64,000 bases of DNA from Actinomadura bangladeshensis (GCF_004348335.1 NZ_SMJW01000004.1:1-64000), one strand, 5' to 3'; counted from the first letter of the stretch, positions 24,249 through 33,308 are shown. A program made the numbers and translations. The notes: generated from the letters alone by a model not told the origin.

Positions 24249-25679
24249 GTGGCGGAATCATGGGTCAATCTGGCGGAACGGCTCGGCAGCGACCTGCATC
24301 TGGACCTTGCCGGACCGGGCGGCCGCCGCGCCGTCCTCAGCAACGCGCTGCGCGAGGCCGTGCGGGACGGGCGCCTGGCCCCCGGCACCCGGCTGCCCCC
24401 GTACCGGTCACTGGCCGCCGACCTCGGACTGGCCCGCAACACCGTCGCCGACGCCTACGCCGAACTGGCCGCCGAGGGATGGCTGATCGCCCGGCAGGGC
24501 TCGGGCACCCGCGTCGCACCGCGCACCGAACCCGTCCGCCCGCCCCGGGTACCGAAGGTGGCGCCGGCCCGCCCCGCGCCGCCGGCGCACGACCTGCGGC
24601 AGGGGCGGCCGGACGCCTCCGCGTTCCCGCGCTCCGCCTGGCTGGCCGCCGCCCGCCGCGCGTTGAACGCCGCACCGAACGAAGCCTTCGGCCCGGGAGA
24701 TCCGCAGGGCCGCCCCGAACTGCGCCGCGCCCTCACCGAGTACCTGGCGCGCGCCCGCGGCATCCGGACCGCGCCCGACCGGATCGTGGTGTGCTCCGGC
24801 TTCGCCCATGCCCTGCGGCTGCTCTTCGGCGGCCGGGTCCTGCGCGGCCCGCTGGCCGTGGAGTCGTACGGGCTCGCCTTCCACCGCTCGCTCCTCGCCG
24901 CCGCCTCCGTCCGGACCGTCCCGCTCACCCTCGACGCGCACGGTGCCCGGACCGCCGAACTGGCGGACCTCAAGGGAGTGCGGGCGGCGCTGCTCACCCC
25001 GGCGCACCAGTTCCCGACCGGCGGGCCGCTGCACCCCGAGCGGCGCGTGGCCGCGCTGGACTGGGCCCGGACCTGCGGAGGCGTGATCCTGGAGGACGAC
25101 TACGACGGCGAGTTCCGCTACGACCGCGAACCGGTCGGCGCCCTCCAGGGCCTCGACCCCGAACGGGTCGTCTACATCGGCTCGGTCAGCAAGAGCCTGT
25201 CACCGGCGCTGAGGCTGGGCTGGATGGTGCTGCCCGAGCACCACGTCCCGGCCGTCCTGACGGCCAAGGGAGAGCGGGAGGCATGGGCCGGCGTGACCGA
25301 CCAGCTCACCCTCGCCGACCTCATCGAATCAGGGCACTACGACCGGCACGTCCGCCGCATGCGCCAGCGCTACCGCGCACGCCGCGACCGGCTCGTCGCC
25401 GCCCTCGCCGCCCGGGCCCCGCACATCGCGCCCACCGGCATCGCCGCCGGGCTGCACGCGGTCCTGCGCCTGCCGCCCCGGACGGAGCGCTCCACCGTCA
25501 AGGCCGCCACCTGGCACTCCGTCGCCCTGGACGGGCTCGCCGACTTCCGCCACCCCGACGCCACCATGCCCACCGAGGACGGACTGGTCGTCGGCTACGC
25601 CACCCCTCCCGACCACGGCTACGCGCAGGCCATCGAAGCGCTGTGCCGGATCCTCCCGCCCGACCCCGCCGAACGCTGA
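24249..25679 (+). CDS. MocR/PdxR-type GntR regulator with aminotransferase-fold effector domain
   Basis: A 476-aa regulator. The N-terminal winged HTH is LREAVRDGRLAPGTRLPPYRSLAADLGLARNTVADAYAELAAEGWL, ending in the QGSGTRVA wing. The C-terminal fold-type-I aminotransferase domain binds PLP through Lys in YIGSVSKSLSPALRLGWM, with LEDDYDGEFRYDREPV as the cofactor-base Asp region. GTG 24249 has no leader and may be leaderless. It faces the AhpD-like and MFS genes, which are its probable targets in a PLP-responsive circuit. Confidence 0.93.
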   Translation: MAESWVNLAERLGSDLHLDLAGPGGRRAVLSNALREAVRDGRLAPGTRLPPYRSLAADLGLARNTVADAYAELAAEGWLIARQGSGTRVAPRTEPVRPPRVPKVAPARPAPPAHDLRQGRPDASAFPRSAWLAAARRALNAAPNEAFGPGDPQGRPELRRALTEYLARARGIRTAPDRIVVCSGFAHALRLLFGGRVLRGPLAVESYGLAFHRSLLAAASVRTVPLTLDAHGARTAELADLKGVRAALLTPAHQFPTGGPLHPERRVAALDWARTCGGVILEDDYDGEFRYDREPVGALQGLDPERVVYIGSVSKSLSPALRLGWMVLPEHHVPAVLTAKGEREAWAGVTDQLTLADLIESGHYDRHVRRMRQRYRARRDRLVAALAARAPHIAPTGIAAGLHAVLRLPPRTERSTVKAATWHSVALDGLADFRHPDATMPTEDGLVVGYATPPDHGYAQAIEALCRILPPDPAER

Positions 25680-25726
25680 CCGGCGCACCCCTGCGCGACG
25701 CGGCGACCCCGCACGCTCGGGCTCGG

Positions 25727-25732
25727 TAATCT
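25727..25732 (+). promoter_or_regulatory. -10 box of a leaderless marR transcript
   Basis: TAATCT ends 7 bases before the GTG at 25740. This spacing puts the transcription start at or next to the start codon, and no ribosome site is present. Confidence 0.55.
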
Positions 25733-25739
25733 CGAGACC

Positions 25740-26237
25740 GTGGCGGAGACAGCGGGTGCGGCGGACGGGCCGGCGGAGGGCTCGGTCGCCGGCCTCGGTC
25801 CGATCAGCCATGCGATCTTCCGTGTCGCGCGGCTGCACAAGGCGTTCGCGGGCCGGCTGCTCCGCGACGTCGGCCTCTATCCCGGCCAGGAGCTGCTGAT
25901 GATCCAGCTGTGGGATCGCGGACCGCAGCGGCAGGTCGACCTCGTCCGGACCCTGGAATCCGACGCGCCTTCGGTGGCGCGTTCGGTCCGCCGGCTGGAG
26001 GCGGCCGGGTTCGTCCGGCGCACCCCCAGCCCCACCGACAAGCGGGCGACGATCATCGAGGCCACCCGTGCCAGCCTCGCGCTGAAGCAGAGCGTGGAGC
26101 GGATCTGGGCCGAGCTGGAGTCGCTCACCGTCGGCGAGATGGACGCCGCCGAGCGGGACCGGGTGCTGCACGCGCTGCACGTCCTGGAAGGCAACCTGGC
26201 CGCCGCCGAACAGCGGGAGCCGGGCCCGCCGGCCTGA
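25740..26237 (+). CDS. MarR-family transcriptional regulator
   Basis: A 165-aa winged-helix regulator. The DNA-binding core is LYPGQELLMIQLWDRGPQRQVDLVRTLESDAPSVARSVRRLEAAGFVRRTPSPTDKRATIIEATRAS. The C-terminal dimerisation helices are rich in Glu and Ala. The start at GTG 25740 fits a leaderless message with TAATCT as -10. It converges with the OYE/SDR/F420-reductase operon, whose regulation it could influence, but no shared operator was found. Ligand unknown. Confidence 0.92.
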   Translation: MAETAGAADGPAEGSVAGLGPISHAIFRVARLHKAFAGRLLRDVGLYPGQELLMIQLWDRGPQRQVDLVRTLESDAPSVARSVRRLEAAGFVRRTPSPTDKRATIIEATRASLALKQSVERIWAELESLTVGEMDAAERDRVLHALHVLEGNLAAAEQREPGPPA

Positions 26238-26250
26238 CGGCGGGCCCGGC
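26219..26250. terminator. Hairpin overlapping the marR stop codon
   Basis: A 13-bp perfect stem (26219-26231 with 26238-26250) has the loop GCCTGA, which contains the stop codon at 26235-26237. It also precedes, by 12 bases, the end of the convergent F420-type reductase gene, so it can serve both. Confidence 0.7.
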
Positions 26251-26262
26251 CCGTGACACGCT

Positions 26263-26685
26263 TCAGCTTTCGGGCCCGCGGCGGACGAAGCGGATCACCG
26301 GCAGCGGTCGCGGCGCCTTGGCCTGGTAGGACGCGAAGGCGGGCGCCATCTCGACGAAGCGCGCGAACGCGGCCTCGCGCTCCTGGCCGGCCAGTTCGAC
26401 GGCACGCACCGGAACGGTGGCGATATCGCCGTCGATCGCGACCTCGATCTCGGTGTCGGGGTGAGCGCGCAGGTTGACCGTCCAGGCCGGGTCGCGCGGC
26501 GCACCCTTCGCGGATCCCACCACCAGCCAGCCGTCGCCGTCGCGCAGGGACATCGCGGGGTTCACCCGCGCGGTCCCGGTCCGTACACCGCGGTGGTGGA
26601 TGAGGACCAGGTTGGTCCCCCAGGCGCCGACGTGGCCGCGGCGCGCCCGGAACTCCGCGATGACGCGGTCGTTGAACTCGGTCAT
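26263..26685 (-). CDS. Nitroreductase/deazaflavin (F420)-dependent oxidoreductase, DDN-like
   Basis: A 140-aa split-barrel protein of the deazaflavin-dependent nitroreductase family. ATG 26685 has GAAGGA at good spacing. Family sequence: LVLIHHRGVRTGTARVNPAMSLRDGDGWLVVGSAKGAPRDPAWTVNLRAHPDTEIEV, where the GS.KG and NP-W-NLRA segments form the cofactor pocket. F420 use is typical of actinobacteria. Last gene after an SDR and an OYE gene, all of them oxidoreductases, which suggests a shared xenobiotic or ketone reduction role. Confidence 0.92.
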   Translation of the reverse strand: MTEFNDRVIAEFRARRGHVGAWGTNLVLIHHRGVRTGTARVNPAMSLRDGDGWLVVGSAKGAPRDPAWTVNLRAHPDTEIEVAIDGDIATVPVRAVELAGQEREAAFARFVEMAPAFASYQAKAPRPLPVIRFVRRGPES

Positions 26686-26742
26686 TATCGGTTCCTTCCG
26701 TTCGCCGGGCCGCGCCCCGCGCCGGAGCGCGGCCCGCCGAGG

Positions 26743-27504
26743 TCAGTTCATGAACATGCCGCCGTCGACGTTCAACGTCTGGCCGGTCACGAAGCCGGCG
26801 TCCGGGGACGCCAGGAAGAAGATCGGCCCGACGAGGTCGCCGGCGTGCTGGTCCCGCTTGAGGGCGCGTCCCTCGCGCTGGGACGCGATGAGCTCGGCCG
26901 GGAAGTTCTCCAGCACGGGCCCGGTGAGCGTCAGGCCGGGGGTCAGCAGGTTGACGGTGATGCCGTCCGCACCGACCTCGCGTGCGAGGCTGCGGGTGAA
27001 CCCGACCAGTCCGGCCTTCGCCGTGACGTAGTGGACCTGCCCGGGGACGCCGGGGAACATCGACGCCGACCCGACGTTGACGATCCGGCCCCAGCCGCGG
27101 CCCCTCATCAGGGGCAGCAGGGCGTGAGTCACCAGGAAATAGCCGGTCAGATTGATGTCGATCACCATGCGCCAGCGGTCGGGGCTGGTGTCCTCGAACA
27201 TGTCGAACGGGAAGAATCCGGCGACGTTGAGGAGCACGTCGACGCCCCCCGACCGGCGAGCGGCGTCGGCGATCGCCTGGACGTGGTCCTCGTCGGCGAT
27301 GCTGCCCGCGACGGTCACGAGCGACTCGTCCGCGCCCAGATCCGCGCGGAGCTTGCCGAGGGCGGCGGCGGACAGGTCCGTGGCGATCACCCGATCGCCG
27401 TTGCGCAGGAATCGGCCGACGAGAGCGGACCCGACTCCGCCGGCTGCGCCGGTGATGACGACGACCCGTCCGGTGCCGTGGTCAATGCGTGCGGTGGTGG
27501 TCAT
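26743..27504 (-). CDS. Short-chain dehydrogenase/reductase
   Basis: A 253-aa classical SDR using NAD(P)H. ATG 27504 is preceded by GGAGGG. The cofactor loop is VVITGAAGGVGSALV, the structural motif LLNVAG, and the catalytic Ser-Tyr-Lys falls in VNVGSASMFPGVPGQVHYVTAKAGLVGFTRS. The C-terminal GQTLNVDGGMFMN is typical of 3-oxoacyl reductase-like members. It follows the OYE gene by 28 bases in the same operon. Substrate unknown. Confidence 0.93.
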   Translation of the reverse strand: MTTTARIDHGTGRVVVITGAAGGVGSALVGRFLRNGDRVIATDLSAAALGKLRADLGADESLVTVAGSIADEDHVQAIADAARRSGGVDVLLNVAGFFPFDMFEDTSPDRWRMVIDINLTGYFLVTHALLPLMRGRGWGRIVNVGSASMFPGVPGQVHYVTAKAGLVGFTRSLAREVGADGITVNLLTPGLTLTGPVLENFPAELIASQREGRALKRDQHAGDLVGPIFFLASPDAGFVTGQTLNVDGGMFMN

Positions 27505-27532
27505 AGCGGTGTCCCTCCACTGGTAGTGGACG

Positions 27533-28654
27533 TCAGGAGGAGGCCCCGGCCGTCGGCGCGGGCTGCAGGGCGGGGTAGTCGGTGTAGCCCGCGGCGTCGC
27601 CGCCGTAGGCCTTGCTCAGGTCCGGTTCGTGAAGCGGCGCGCCCGTCTCCAGCCGGTGCGGCAGGTCGGGGTTGGCCATGAAGAGGCGGCCGAAGGAGAC
27701 CAGGTCGGCGGCACCCTCCTCGATGAGCGAGAGGTGTTCCGGCCCGGTCCGCGACCCGGGAGTGGCCGGGTTCACCATGAACACGCCGGACCACCGCGCC
27801 CGCAGGACGGACGTCAACGCTGGATCCGTGGACTCCAGCACGTGCAGGTAGGCCAGGCCGAGGCCGTCCAGTTCGTCGACGAGCAGCCGGTACGTCTCGG
27901 CGTGGTCGCGCTCCTCGATGTCGTTCAGCGGGTTCGCCGGGGAGATCCGCAGCGCGGTGCGCCCGGCGCCGATCTCCTCGGCCACCGCGCGGACGGCTTC
28001 CAGCGTCAGGCGGATCCGGTTCTCCGCAGGTCCCCCCCACTCGTCCTCGCGCCGGTTGGCGTTGGTGGAGAGAAACTGGTGGAGGAGGTAGCCGTTGGCG
28101 CCGTGCAGTTCGACGCCGTCGAAGCCGGCCGCGATCGCGTTGCGGGCGGCCGAGGCGAAGTCCGCGACCGTCTCCCGGATCTGCCCGCTGGTGAGCGGCA
28201 CCGGCTCGACGAAGTCCTGCAGTCCGCCGGCGGTGAAGATCTGGCCTTCGGCGCGGACCGCCGACGGACCGACCGGCGTGGCGGACGAAGGATAGTTGTC
28301 CGGATGACCAATTCGGCCCGTGTGCATCAGTTGCGCGACGATCTTCCCGCCGTTGCCGTGCACGGCGCCGGTCACCCGGCGCCACGCCTCGACCTGGGCG
28401 GCGCTGTGGAGACCGGGCGTAGCGGGGTAGCCCTGGCCGATCCGGCTGGGCTGGACGCCCTCGGTGACGATCAGCCCCGCACCGGCCCGCTGCGCGTAGT
28501 ACTCGGCCATCAGCCGGGTGGGACTCGCGTCCGGCCCGTACGCGCGGCTGCGCGTCATCGGTGCCATCACGACCCGGTTCTTGAGCGTCCCGAACCCGAC
28601 CTCCACGCTCTCGAACGGGTTCACGCGGGCTCGGCCGCCGAAGGAAGCAGTCAT
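27533..28654 (-). CDS. Old yellow enzyme (NemA-type) FMN ene-reductase
   Basis: A 373-aa FMN-dependent alkene reductase for electrophilic alkenes or nitro compounds. ATG 28654 has GAGGA upstream. Motifs: KNRVVMAPMTRSRA (flavin contact Thr), GKIVAQLMHTGRIGH, the substrate-binding pair in FDGVELHGANGYLLHQFLSTNANRR, and phosphate-binding LVSFGRLFMANPDLPHRL. First gene of an oxidoreductase operon. An inverted repeat at 28690-28709 and a broken TetR gene upstream suggest former TetR control by an electrophile. Confidence 0.93.
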   Translation of the reverse strand: MTASFGGRARVNPFESVEVGFGTLKNRVVMAPMTRSRAYGPDASPTRLMAEYYAQRAGAGLIVTEGVQPSRIGQGYPATPGLHSAAQVEAWRRVTGAVHGNGGKIVAQLMHTGRIGHPDNYPSSATPVGPSAVRAEGQIFTAGGLQDFVEPVPLTSGQIRETVADFASAARNAIAAGFDGVELHGANGYLLHQFLSTNANRREDEWGGPAENRIRLTLEAVRAVAEEIGAGRTALRISPANPLNDIEERDHAETYRLLVDELDGLGLAYLHVLESTDPALTSVLRARWSGVFMVNPATPGSRTGPEHLSLIEEGAADLVSFGRLFMANPDLPHRLETGAPLHEPDLSKAYGGDAAGYTDYPALQPAPTAGASS

Positions 28655-28689
28655 GCCGCCGTCCTCATTCCTTGCTCGACTCACTGAAC

Positions 28690-28709
28690 AGTTAGCCGAA
28701 CAAGTAACT
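28690..28709. promoter_or_regulatory. Candidate TetR-type operator of the OYE operon
   Basis: AGTTA and TAACT arms separated by 10 bases form a 20-bp inverted repeat 36 bases upstream of the OYE start. Size and position fit a TetR-family operator, and the remnant of a divergent TetR gene lies just beyond. Confidence 0.5.
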
Positions 28710-28857
28710 CTCGCGAATGATTCCCGGCGGGCTCCGTCGCGGGCGATGCCGGCTCAGTCTCCGTTCGCCGTGCCGGTTGGACGGTGCCGCTCCGGTCAGA
28801 CGGTCACGACGAGTTTCTTGGCGGAGACACCGTCCCGAAGTCGCCGGAGCGCGTTCG

Positions 28858-29124
28858 TTCGCGGCCAAGGTGGACGGCCCTTCCGAGGCGGTCCGAAGCG
28901 CCGCGGAACGCCTCTTCGGGGTCCTGGCCGGCATCATGAGCGCGGGCGTAGAAGCGGGCCTCTATGACGATCGCGACGCCGGCCGACTGACTCTGGTGCT
29001 GTCCGCGACCGTCCAGGGCGCCGCGACCCTCATCGCGTCCCGCCGGATCACGACGTCCCAAGGCGAGGCGCTCATCGACGACGCGATAACACTCTTCCTC
29101 GCCGCCACATCCGCCCAACGCTGA
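28858..29124 (+). pseudogene. C-terminal remnant of a TetR-family regulator
   Basis: The reading FAAKVDGPSEAVRS... to LFLAATSAQR looks like the ligand-binding C-terminal domain of a TetR regulator (LAGIMSAGVEAGLYDDRDAGRLTLVLSATVQGAATLIAS). No DNA-binding domain exists in any frame upstream: the 28717-28857 sequence in this frame is Arg-rich noise. The gene is N-terminally deleted, leaving the divergent OYE operon without its apparent local regulator. Confidence 0.6.
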
Positions 29125-29237
29125 GCCGCCCACCTGCGCGCAAGCAGGCGAACCGCCGGGCCGCGGGGTGGCTGCGGCCCACGCACTGGATCTTGCGCCG
29201 AACTGGACCCGGCCTCTCCCCGTCACAAGGAGTGTCC

Positions 29238-29267
29238 GTGGTACTTGACAGACTGGCGACGAGGTAG
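29238..29267 (+). other. Possible 9-codon leader ORF before the kinase gene
   Basis: AAGGAG (29228-29233) precedes GTG 29238, which opens a frame of nine codons ending in TAG at 29265-29267. That stop overlaps the ribosome site (AGGGAG) of the kinase gene starting at 29276. The arrangement allows translational coupling, but nothing shows that it is translated. Confidence 0.3.
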
Positions 29268-29275
29268 GGAGCGCG

Positions 29276-32200
29276 ATGCCGGATCGGCTGGAGCCGGGGG
29301 ACCCTCAGCAGGTCGGTGAGTTCTGGCTGTCGGGCCGGCTGGGCGCCGGCGGCCAAGGCGTGGTCTACGACGCCTACGGGCCGGACGGGACGCGAGTGGC
29401 CGTCAAGGTGCTGCACGGGGCACAGGAGACACCCCGGGAACTGGCCCGGATGGCCGCCGAGGCGCGCGCGGCGCAGCGGGTCGCCTCGTTCTGCACCGCC
29501 AGGATCCTGCAGGTGCGTCTGGAGCCGCCGCGGCCCTACATCGTCAGCGAGTACATCGACGGGCTGAGCCTGCAGGACACCGTCAACGGCGCGGGCGACC
29601 GGCCGAGGCGCCGGTTCGCCGGGAACGACCTGCACCGTCTCGGGATCGGCATCGCCACCGCGCTGGCGGCGATCCACCAGGCCAAGGTGGTGCACCGCGA
29701 CCTCAAGCCGGGCAACGTGATGCTGGGCCCCGACGGGCCCCGCCTGATCGATTTCGGGATCGCCCGGGTACTGGACACGCACTCGGCGACCGAGGGCGGG
29801 TTCGCCGGGACGCTGCGGTACATGGCGCCGGAGCTGTATGCGGGGCAGCGCGCCGGGGCCGAGGCCGACGTGTTCGCCTGGGGAGCGATCATGATGTTCG
29901 CGGCCACCGGCGAGCACGCGTTCAAGGGCGGCACGCTGCCCGAGATCGCCCACCGGATCCGCACCCACGACCCGGACCTGACCGCGCTGCCCGACATGCT
30001 GCGTCCGCTGGTGGAGGCGGCGCTGGCCAAAGACCCGTTGGCGCGCCCCTCCGCGCGGGCGATCCTGGCGGCGCTGACCGACGATCCCCGCGAGGGCACC
30101 GGCGACCTGCGGGACCTGGTCGCCACCGGGGCCGCGCAGTCGGTGTTGCGGTCTCGGTGGGAGCCGGGCGATCCGGCGCTGGGAAAGGTCGCCGAGGACG
30201 CCTATGCCGCCCTGCCGCCGCGTGAGCGAGGTCTGGTCCCGGAGGTGTTCCTGCGGTGCGTGGTGCCCGGCGAGGACGGAAGCCTGACCACCCGTGCGGT
30301 ACCGGCCGCGGAACTGTCGGACCGGGGCGATCCCGCGGAGGCGCGGGCGCTGGAGCGGGTGGTGCGCGCGTTCGGGCCGTTGCTGGTCGCAGCCGGCGAC
30401 CGACCGGACGAGCAGATCGTCCTGGCGCGCCCGGCGGTGTTGCGGGCCTGGCCGCGGCTGCGGAGGTGGGTCGAGGACGAGCGCGAGGGGCTGGGGGTGC
30501 ATCATCGCATCCGCCAGGCCGCCCGCACCTGGGACGATCACGGGCGGCGCCGCGGCGACGTGCTGACCGGTGCGCACCTGGACGAGGCCGTGCACTGGGC
30601 CGCCATCGCCGACCGCCGCCAGTCCCTCAACCGGCTGGAGCGCGGCCTGCTGGACGCCAGCACCCGCGCCCAGACCGCCCGCAGCCGGCGCATCCGCGCC
30701 GTCGCCGCCGTGCTCGCGGTGACCACGGTCGTGTCGCTGACGGCCACCGGATGGGCGATCCGAGCACAACTGAGAAGCGTCGACCAACGCGACGTCGCGG
30801 CCTCGCGGCAACTGGCCGCGCAGAGCCGGCAGTTCGGCGGCACCGCCCCGGACAAGGCGGCCCTGCTGGCCGTCGCCGCGAACAGCATTCGTGATACCCC
30901 CGAAAGCCGCGCCGCGCTGCTGAACGTCGTCGCCAACCCGGGCCGCGGCGTCCTCAGCGGCTACAAGGGCGCACCCGTCTCGGCCACGGCCGACCACGAC
31001 GGAAAGCTGCTCGTCATCGGAAACGAAGACGGCACCGTCGCATTGTGGAATGTACGAAGGCATCGCCAGATCGGCGGTTTCCTGCGCTTGTTCACCCCCT
31101 CCACCACTCTGGGGGGCATGTCGGTGGCGCTGAGCCCGGACGGCCGGACGCTGGCCGCCGCCGCGAGCGCAGCGAACAAAGCCGGCGACGACGTGAAGGG
31201 AGCCGTGCGGCTCTGGGACGTGCGCACCCGCCGCCCCCTGGGTGACCTGCCCGTACGGGGCCAGCCCGTTTCGGTGGTCTTCACCTCCGACGGGACGAGC
31301 GTGGCCGTCGACAACGGCGAGAAGGTCGAGCTCTGGGACGTCCGGACCTTACAACGCCACGGTTCCGTCGTGGCCCACTCGACGAACGAGGACCCAGACC
31401 GTTACACCGTGATCGGTCCCCGTGCCGCAACCGTTGCCACCGGCGAGGAGACGGGCGACGGCCCGTCCACCATGCAGTTGTGGGACATCGCCACCGGTCG
31501 GCGCACAGCGTCCTTCCCCGTGAAGGGCAGAGTGGTCGCGCTGAGCCCCGGGGGACGGACCGCCGTCACGAAGGATTACTCACTATCGGCCGACCGCTAC
31601 AACGTGTACCTGTGGGACACCCGGACCGGCCGGCAACAAGGCGGCGCCATTCCCTTGCCCCTCACAAGCGACGTGGGACCGTTCAGTCCGGACGGGCGCG
31701 TCGTGCCCATCGGCACGCAACTGTGGGAAAGTGGCGGCACACACGTAGGTTCCATCGCCACCGACGTCGGTGGCCCAGTGAGGGTCGCCGCGTTCGCCGG
31801 CGAGGACACCGTGGTCTCCCTCGTCGGCGGGGACGGGCCGACGAAGGCGGTCCGGCTGTGGGATGTCAGCGTCCACCAGCCCGATCACCGCCCCCTCCGC
31901 GTCGGAAGCCCCGAAGAAGACATCCTTCATGGATTCGCCGCCGACGGGCGGACCCTCATCACCGACAACCGTATGTCCGACAAACCTCCCGCCTTCCTGA
32001 CCTGGGATGTCGCCACCGGGCGGAAGACACGGCCCGCCCTCCCCATGTCGGCGGACAAGGTGGGTGTACCACCGGCCGCCCCGCCCGACAAGATCGTGGT
32101 GGCCCCGGACGGGCGGACGTTCGTCACCGGCGACCTGTACGGTCAGCTCAGGCTCTGGGAACCGGCGGCGCGGCGCGGGTTCAAGCTGGACGGCGGCCCG

Positions 32201-32968
32201 GAAGCAAGTATCAGCGCGATGGCCATCAGCTCGGACGGGCGCATCCTGGCAACCGGCGGAGGCTCACAGAGCCAGATGCTCAACCCGTCCGTTGACGGCA
32301 AGGTGCAACTGTGGGACCTCCGCACCCGCACCCTGATCACCAAACGGCCGCTCCTCTCCTCGGGCACCGAGGTGTCGGCGCTGGCCTTCAGCCCCGACGG
32401 CACGACCCTGGCCGCCGGCGTCGGCCGGACGATCCGGCTCTGGAACGTCTCCGACCACAAGCAGCTCACCCCGCCGATCAGCGAGATCAACGACCGTGCC
32501 AACGTGCTCGCCTTCGGCCCCGACAACCGCACCCTTGCCGTAGGCACCACCAACACGACCGTGCTCTGGGACATCCGCGAGCGGCGCCAGATCGGCACAC
32601 CGCTCACCGGCCACTCCGGCGCGGTGACGGCCCTGGCCTTCAGCCGCGATGGGACGACGCTGGCCACGGGCGGCGACGACCAGGTCGTCAAGCTATGGGA
32701 CGTCACCGGCCAAATCCAGATCGGCGCGCCCCTTTCGGGCCACACCGGGCCGGTGCGCTCTGTGCTCTTCGGTTCGGACACGAGGACCCTGATTACCAGC
32801 GACGACAGAGCGACCGTGCGGCGGTGGAACATCGCCGTCCCCGCCGACCCCGCGGTGATCGCCTGCTCTATCGCCGGCCGCACTCTCACCCGCGCCGAAT
32901 GGGCCCGGTACGTCCCGCCCGGCATCGACTACCGCGACCTCTGCCCGTCACTGAGCCAAGGCCGCTGA
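29276..32968 (+). CDS. Membrane Ser/Thr protein kinase with C-terminal WD40 beta-propeller
   Basis: A 1230-aa signalling protein. The Hanks-type kinase (about 13-270) has its P-loop in GRLGAGGQGVVY, Lys44 in VAVK, HRD at 140-142 in VVHRDLKPGN, DFG at 159-161 and GTLRYMAPE, so it should be active. Residues about 285-470 resemble the helical/winged tail that follows nSTAND1 NTPases, but no NTPase is present. One transmembrane helix (about 474-497) places the kinase in the cytosol and the WD40 repeats (about 540-1200; LAFSPDG..LA.G....VKLWD units) outside. The start at ATG 29276 has AGGGAG. Ligand and targets unknown; no operon partners. Confidence 0.94.
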   Translation: MPDRLEPGDPQQVGEFWLSGRLGAGGQGVVYDAYGPDGTRVAVKVLHGAQETPRELARMAAEARAAQRVASFCTARILQVRLEPPRPYIVSEYIDGLSLQDTVNGAGDRPRRRFAGNDLHRLGIGIATALAAIHQAKVVHRDLKPGNVMLGPDGPRLIDFGIARVLDTHSATEGGFAGTLRYMAPELYAGQRAGAEADVFAWGAIMMFAATGEHAFKGGTLPEIAHRIRTHDPDLTALPDMLRPLVEAALAKDPLARPSARAILAALTDDPREGTGDLRDLVATGAAQSVLRSRWEPGDPALGKVAEDAYAALPPRERGLVPEVFLRCVVPGEDGSLTTRAVPAAELSDRGDPAEARALERVVRAFGPLLVAAGDRPDEQIVLARPAVLRAWPRLRRWVEDEREGLGVHHRIRQAARTWDDHGRRRGDVLTGAHLDEAVHWAAIADRRQSLNRLERGLLDASTRAQTARSRRIRAVAAVLAVTTVVSLTATGWAIRAQLRSVDQRDVAASRQLAAQSRQFGGTAPDKAALLAVAANSIRDTPESRAALLNVVANPGRGVLSGYKGAPVSATADHDGKLLVIGNEDGTVALWNVRRHRQIGGFLRLFTPSTTLGGMSVALSPDGRTLAAAASAANKAGDDVKGAVRLWDVRTRRPLGDLPVRGQPVSVVFTSDGTSVAVDNGEKVELWDVRTLQRHGSVVAHSTNEDPDRYTVIGPRAATVATGEETGDGPSTMQLWDIATGRRTASFPVKGRVVALSPGGRTAVTKDYSLSADRYNVYLWDTRTGRQQGGAIPLPLTSDVGPFSPDGRVVPIGTQLWESGGTHVGSIATDVGGPVRVAAFAGEDTVVSLVGGDGPTKAVRLWDVSVHQPDHRPLRVGSPEEDILHGFAADGRTLITDNRMSDKPPAFLTWDVATGRKTRPALPMSADKVGVPPAAPPDKIVVAPDGRTFVTGDLYGQLRLWEPAARRGFKLDGGPEASISAMAISSDGRILATGGGSQSQMLNPSVDGKVQLWDLRTRTLITKRPLLSSGTEVSALAFSPDGTTLAAGVGRTIRLWNVSDHKQLTPPISEINDRANVLAFGPDNRTLAVGTTNTTVLWDIRERRQIGTPLTGHSGAVTALAFSRDGTTLATGGDDQVVKLWDVTGQIQIGAPLSGHTGPVRSVLFGSDTRTLITSDDRATVRRWNIAVPADPAVIACSIAGRTLTRAEWARYVPPGIDYRDLCPSLSQGR

Positions 32969-33261
32969 CCGGGCCCGCTGCTCCAGATCAACATGCGGCC
33001 GAGGAACTCACGGCGGCAGGTCTGCACCCACCGTCCTGCGCATATCACCTGGACGGAAGAGATCTTTCGGCGGGCACAACCTCCTCGGGTGGTGTTGAGC
33101 GCCCCCGGACAGACGCTAACGGTCCGTCCGTATCCCGAGAAAGCCAAGATTCATCGCTTTTCATGGGCGGCCGAGCGCGAACGGGCCTTGACGGTGCACC
33201 CCTCGCGTTATTTACTCCGCCTAACCACCGGCGATCGATCCCGCCTTGGACCACGGCGAAA
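32969..33261. other. Intergenic stretch without recognisable gene
   Basis: Between the kinase stop and the LacI-type operator I see no conserved reading frame, RNA gene or repeat. It probably holds the kinase terminator and the GH54 promoter, but neither could be placed with confidence. Confidence 0.5.
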
Positions 33262-33275
33262 TGTTAGCGCTAACA
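33262..33275. promoter_or_regulatory. LacI-family operator upstream of GH54 gene
   Basis: TGTTAGCGCTAACA is a perfect 14-bp palindrome with the AGCGCT core shared by CebR/CelR-type LacI operators. It ends 33 bases before the ATG at 33309. The outer bases differ from the box before the GH6 gene (TGGGAGCGCTCCCA), which suggests a related but distinct sugar-responsive regulator encoded elsewhere. Confidence 0.8.
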
Positions 33276-33308
33276 CTTCCCGATCGACCGAGAAAGGTAC
33301 CCGCTCCC

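Noticed and set aside
29072-31063. 663-codon frame antisense to the kinase gene
   Set aside because: Same antisense GC artefact; the plus-strand kinase has every catalytic motif.
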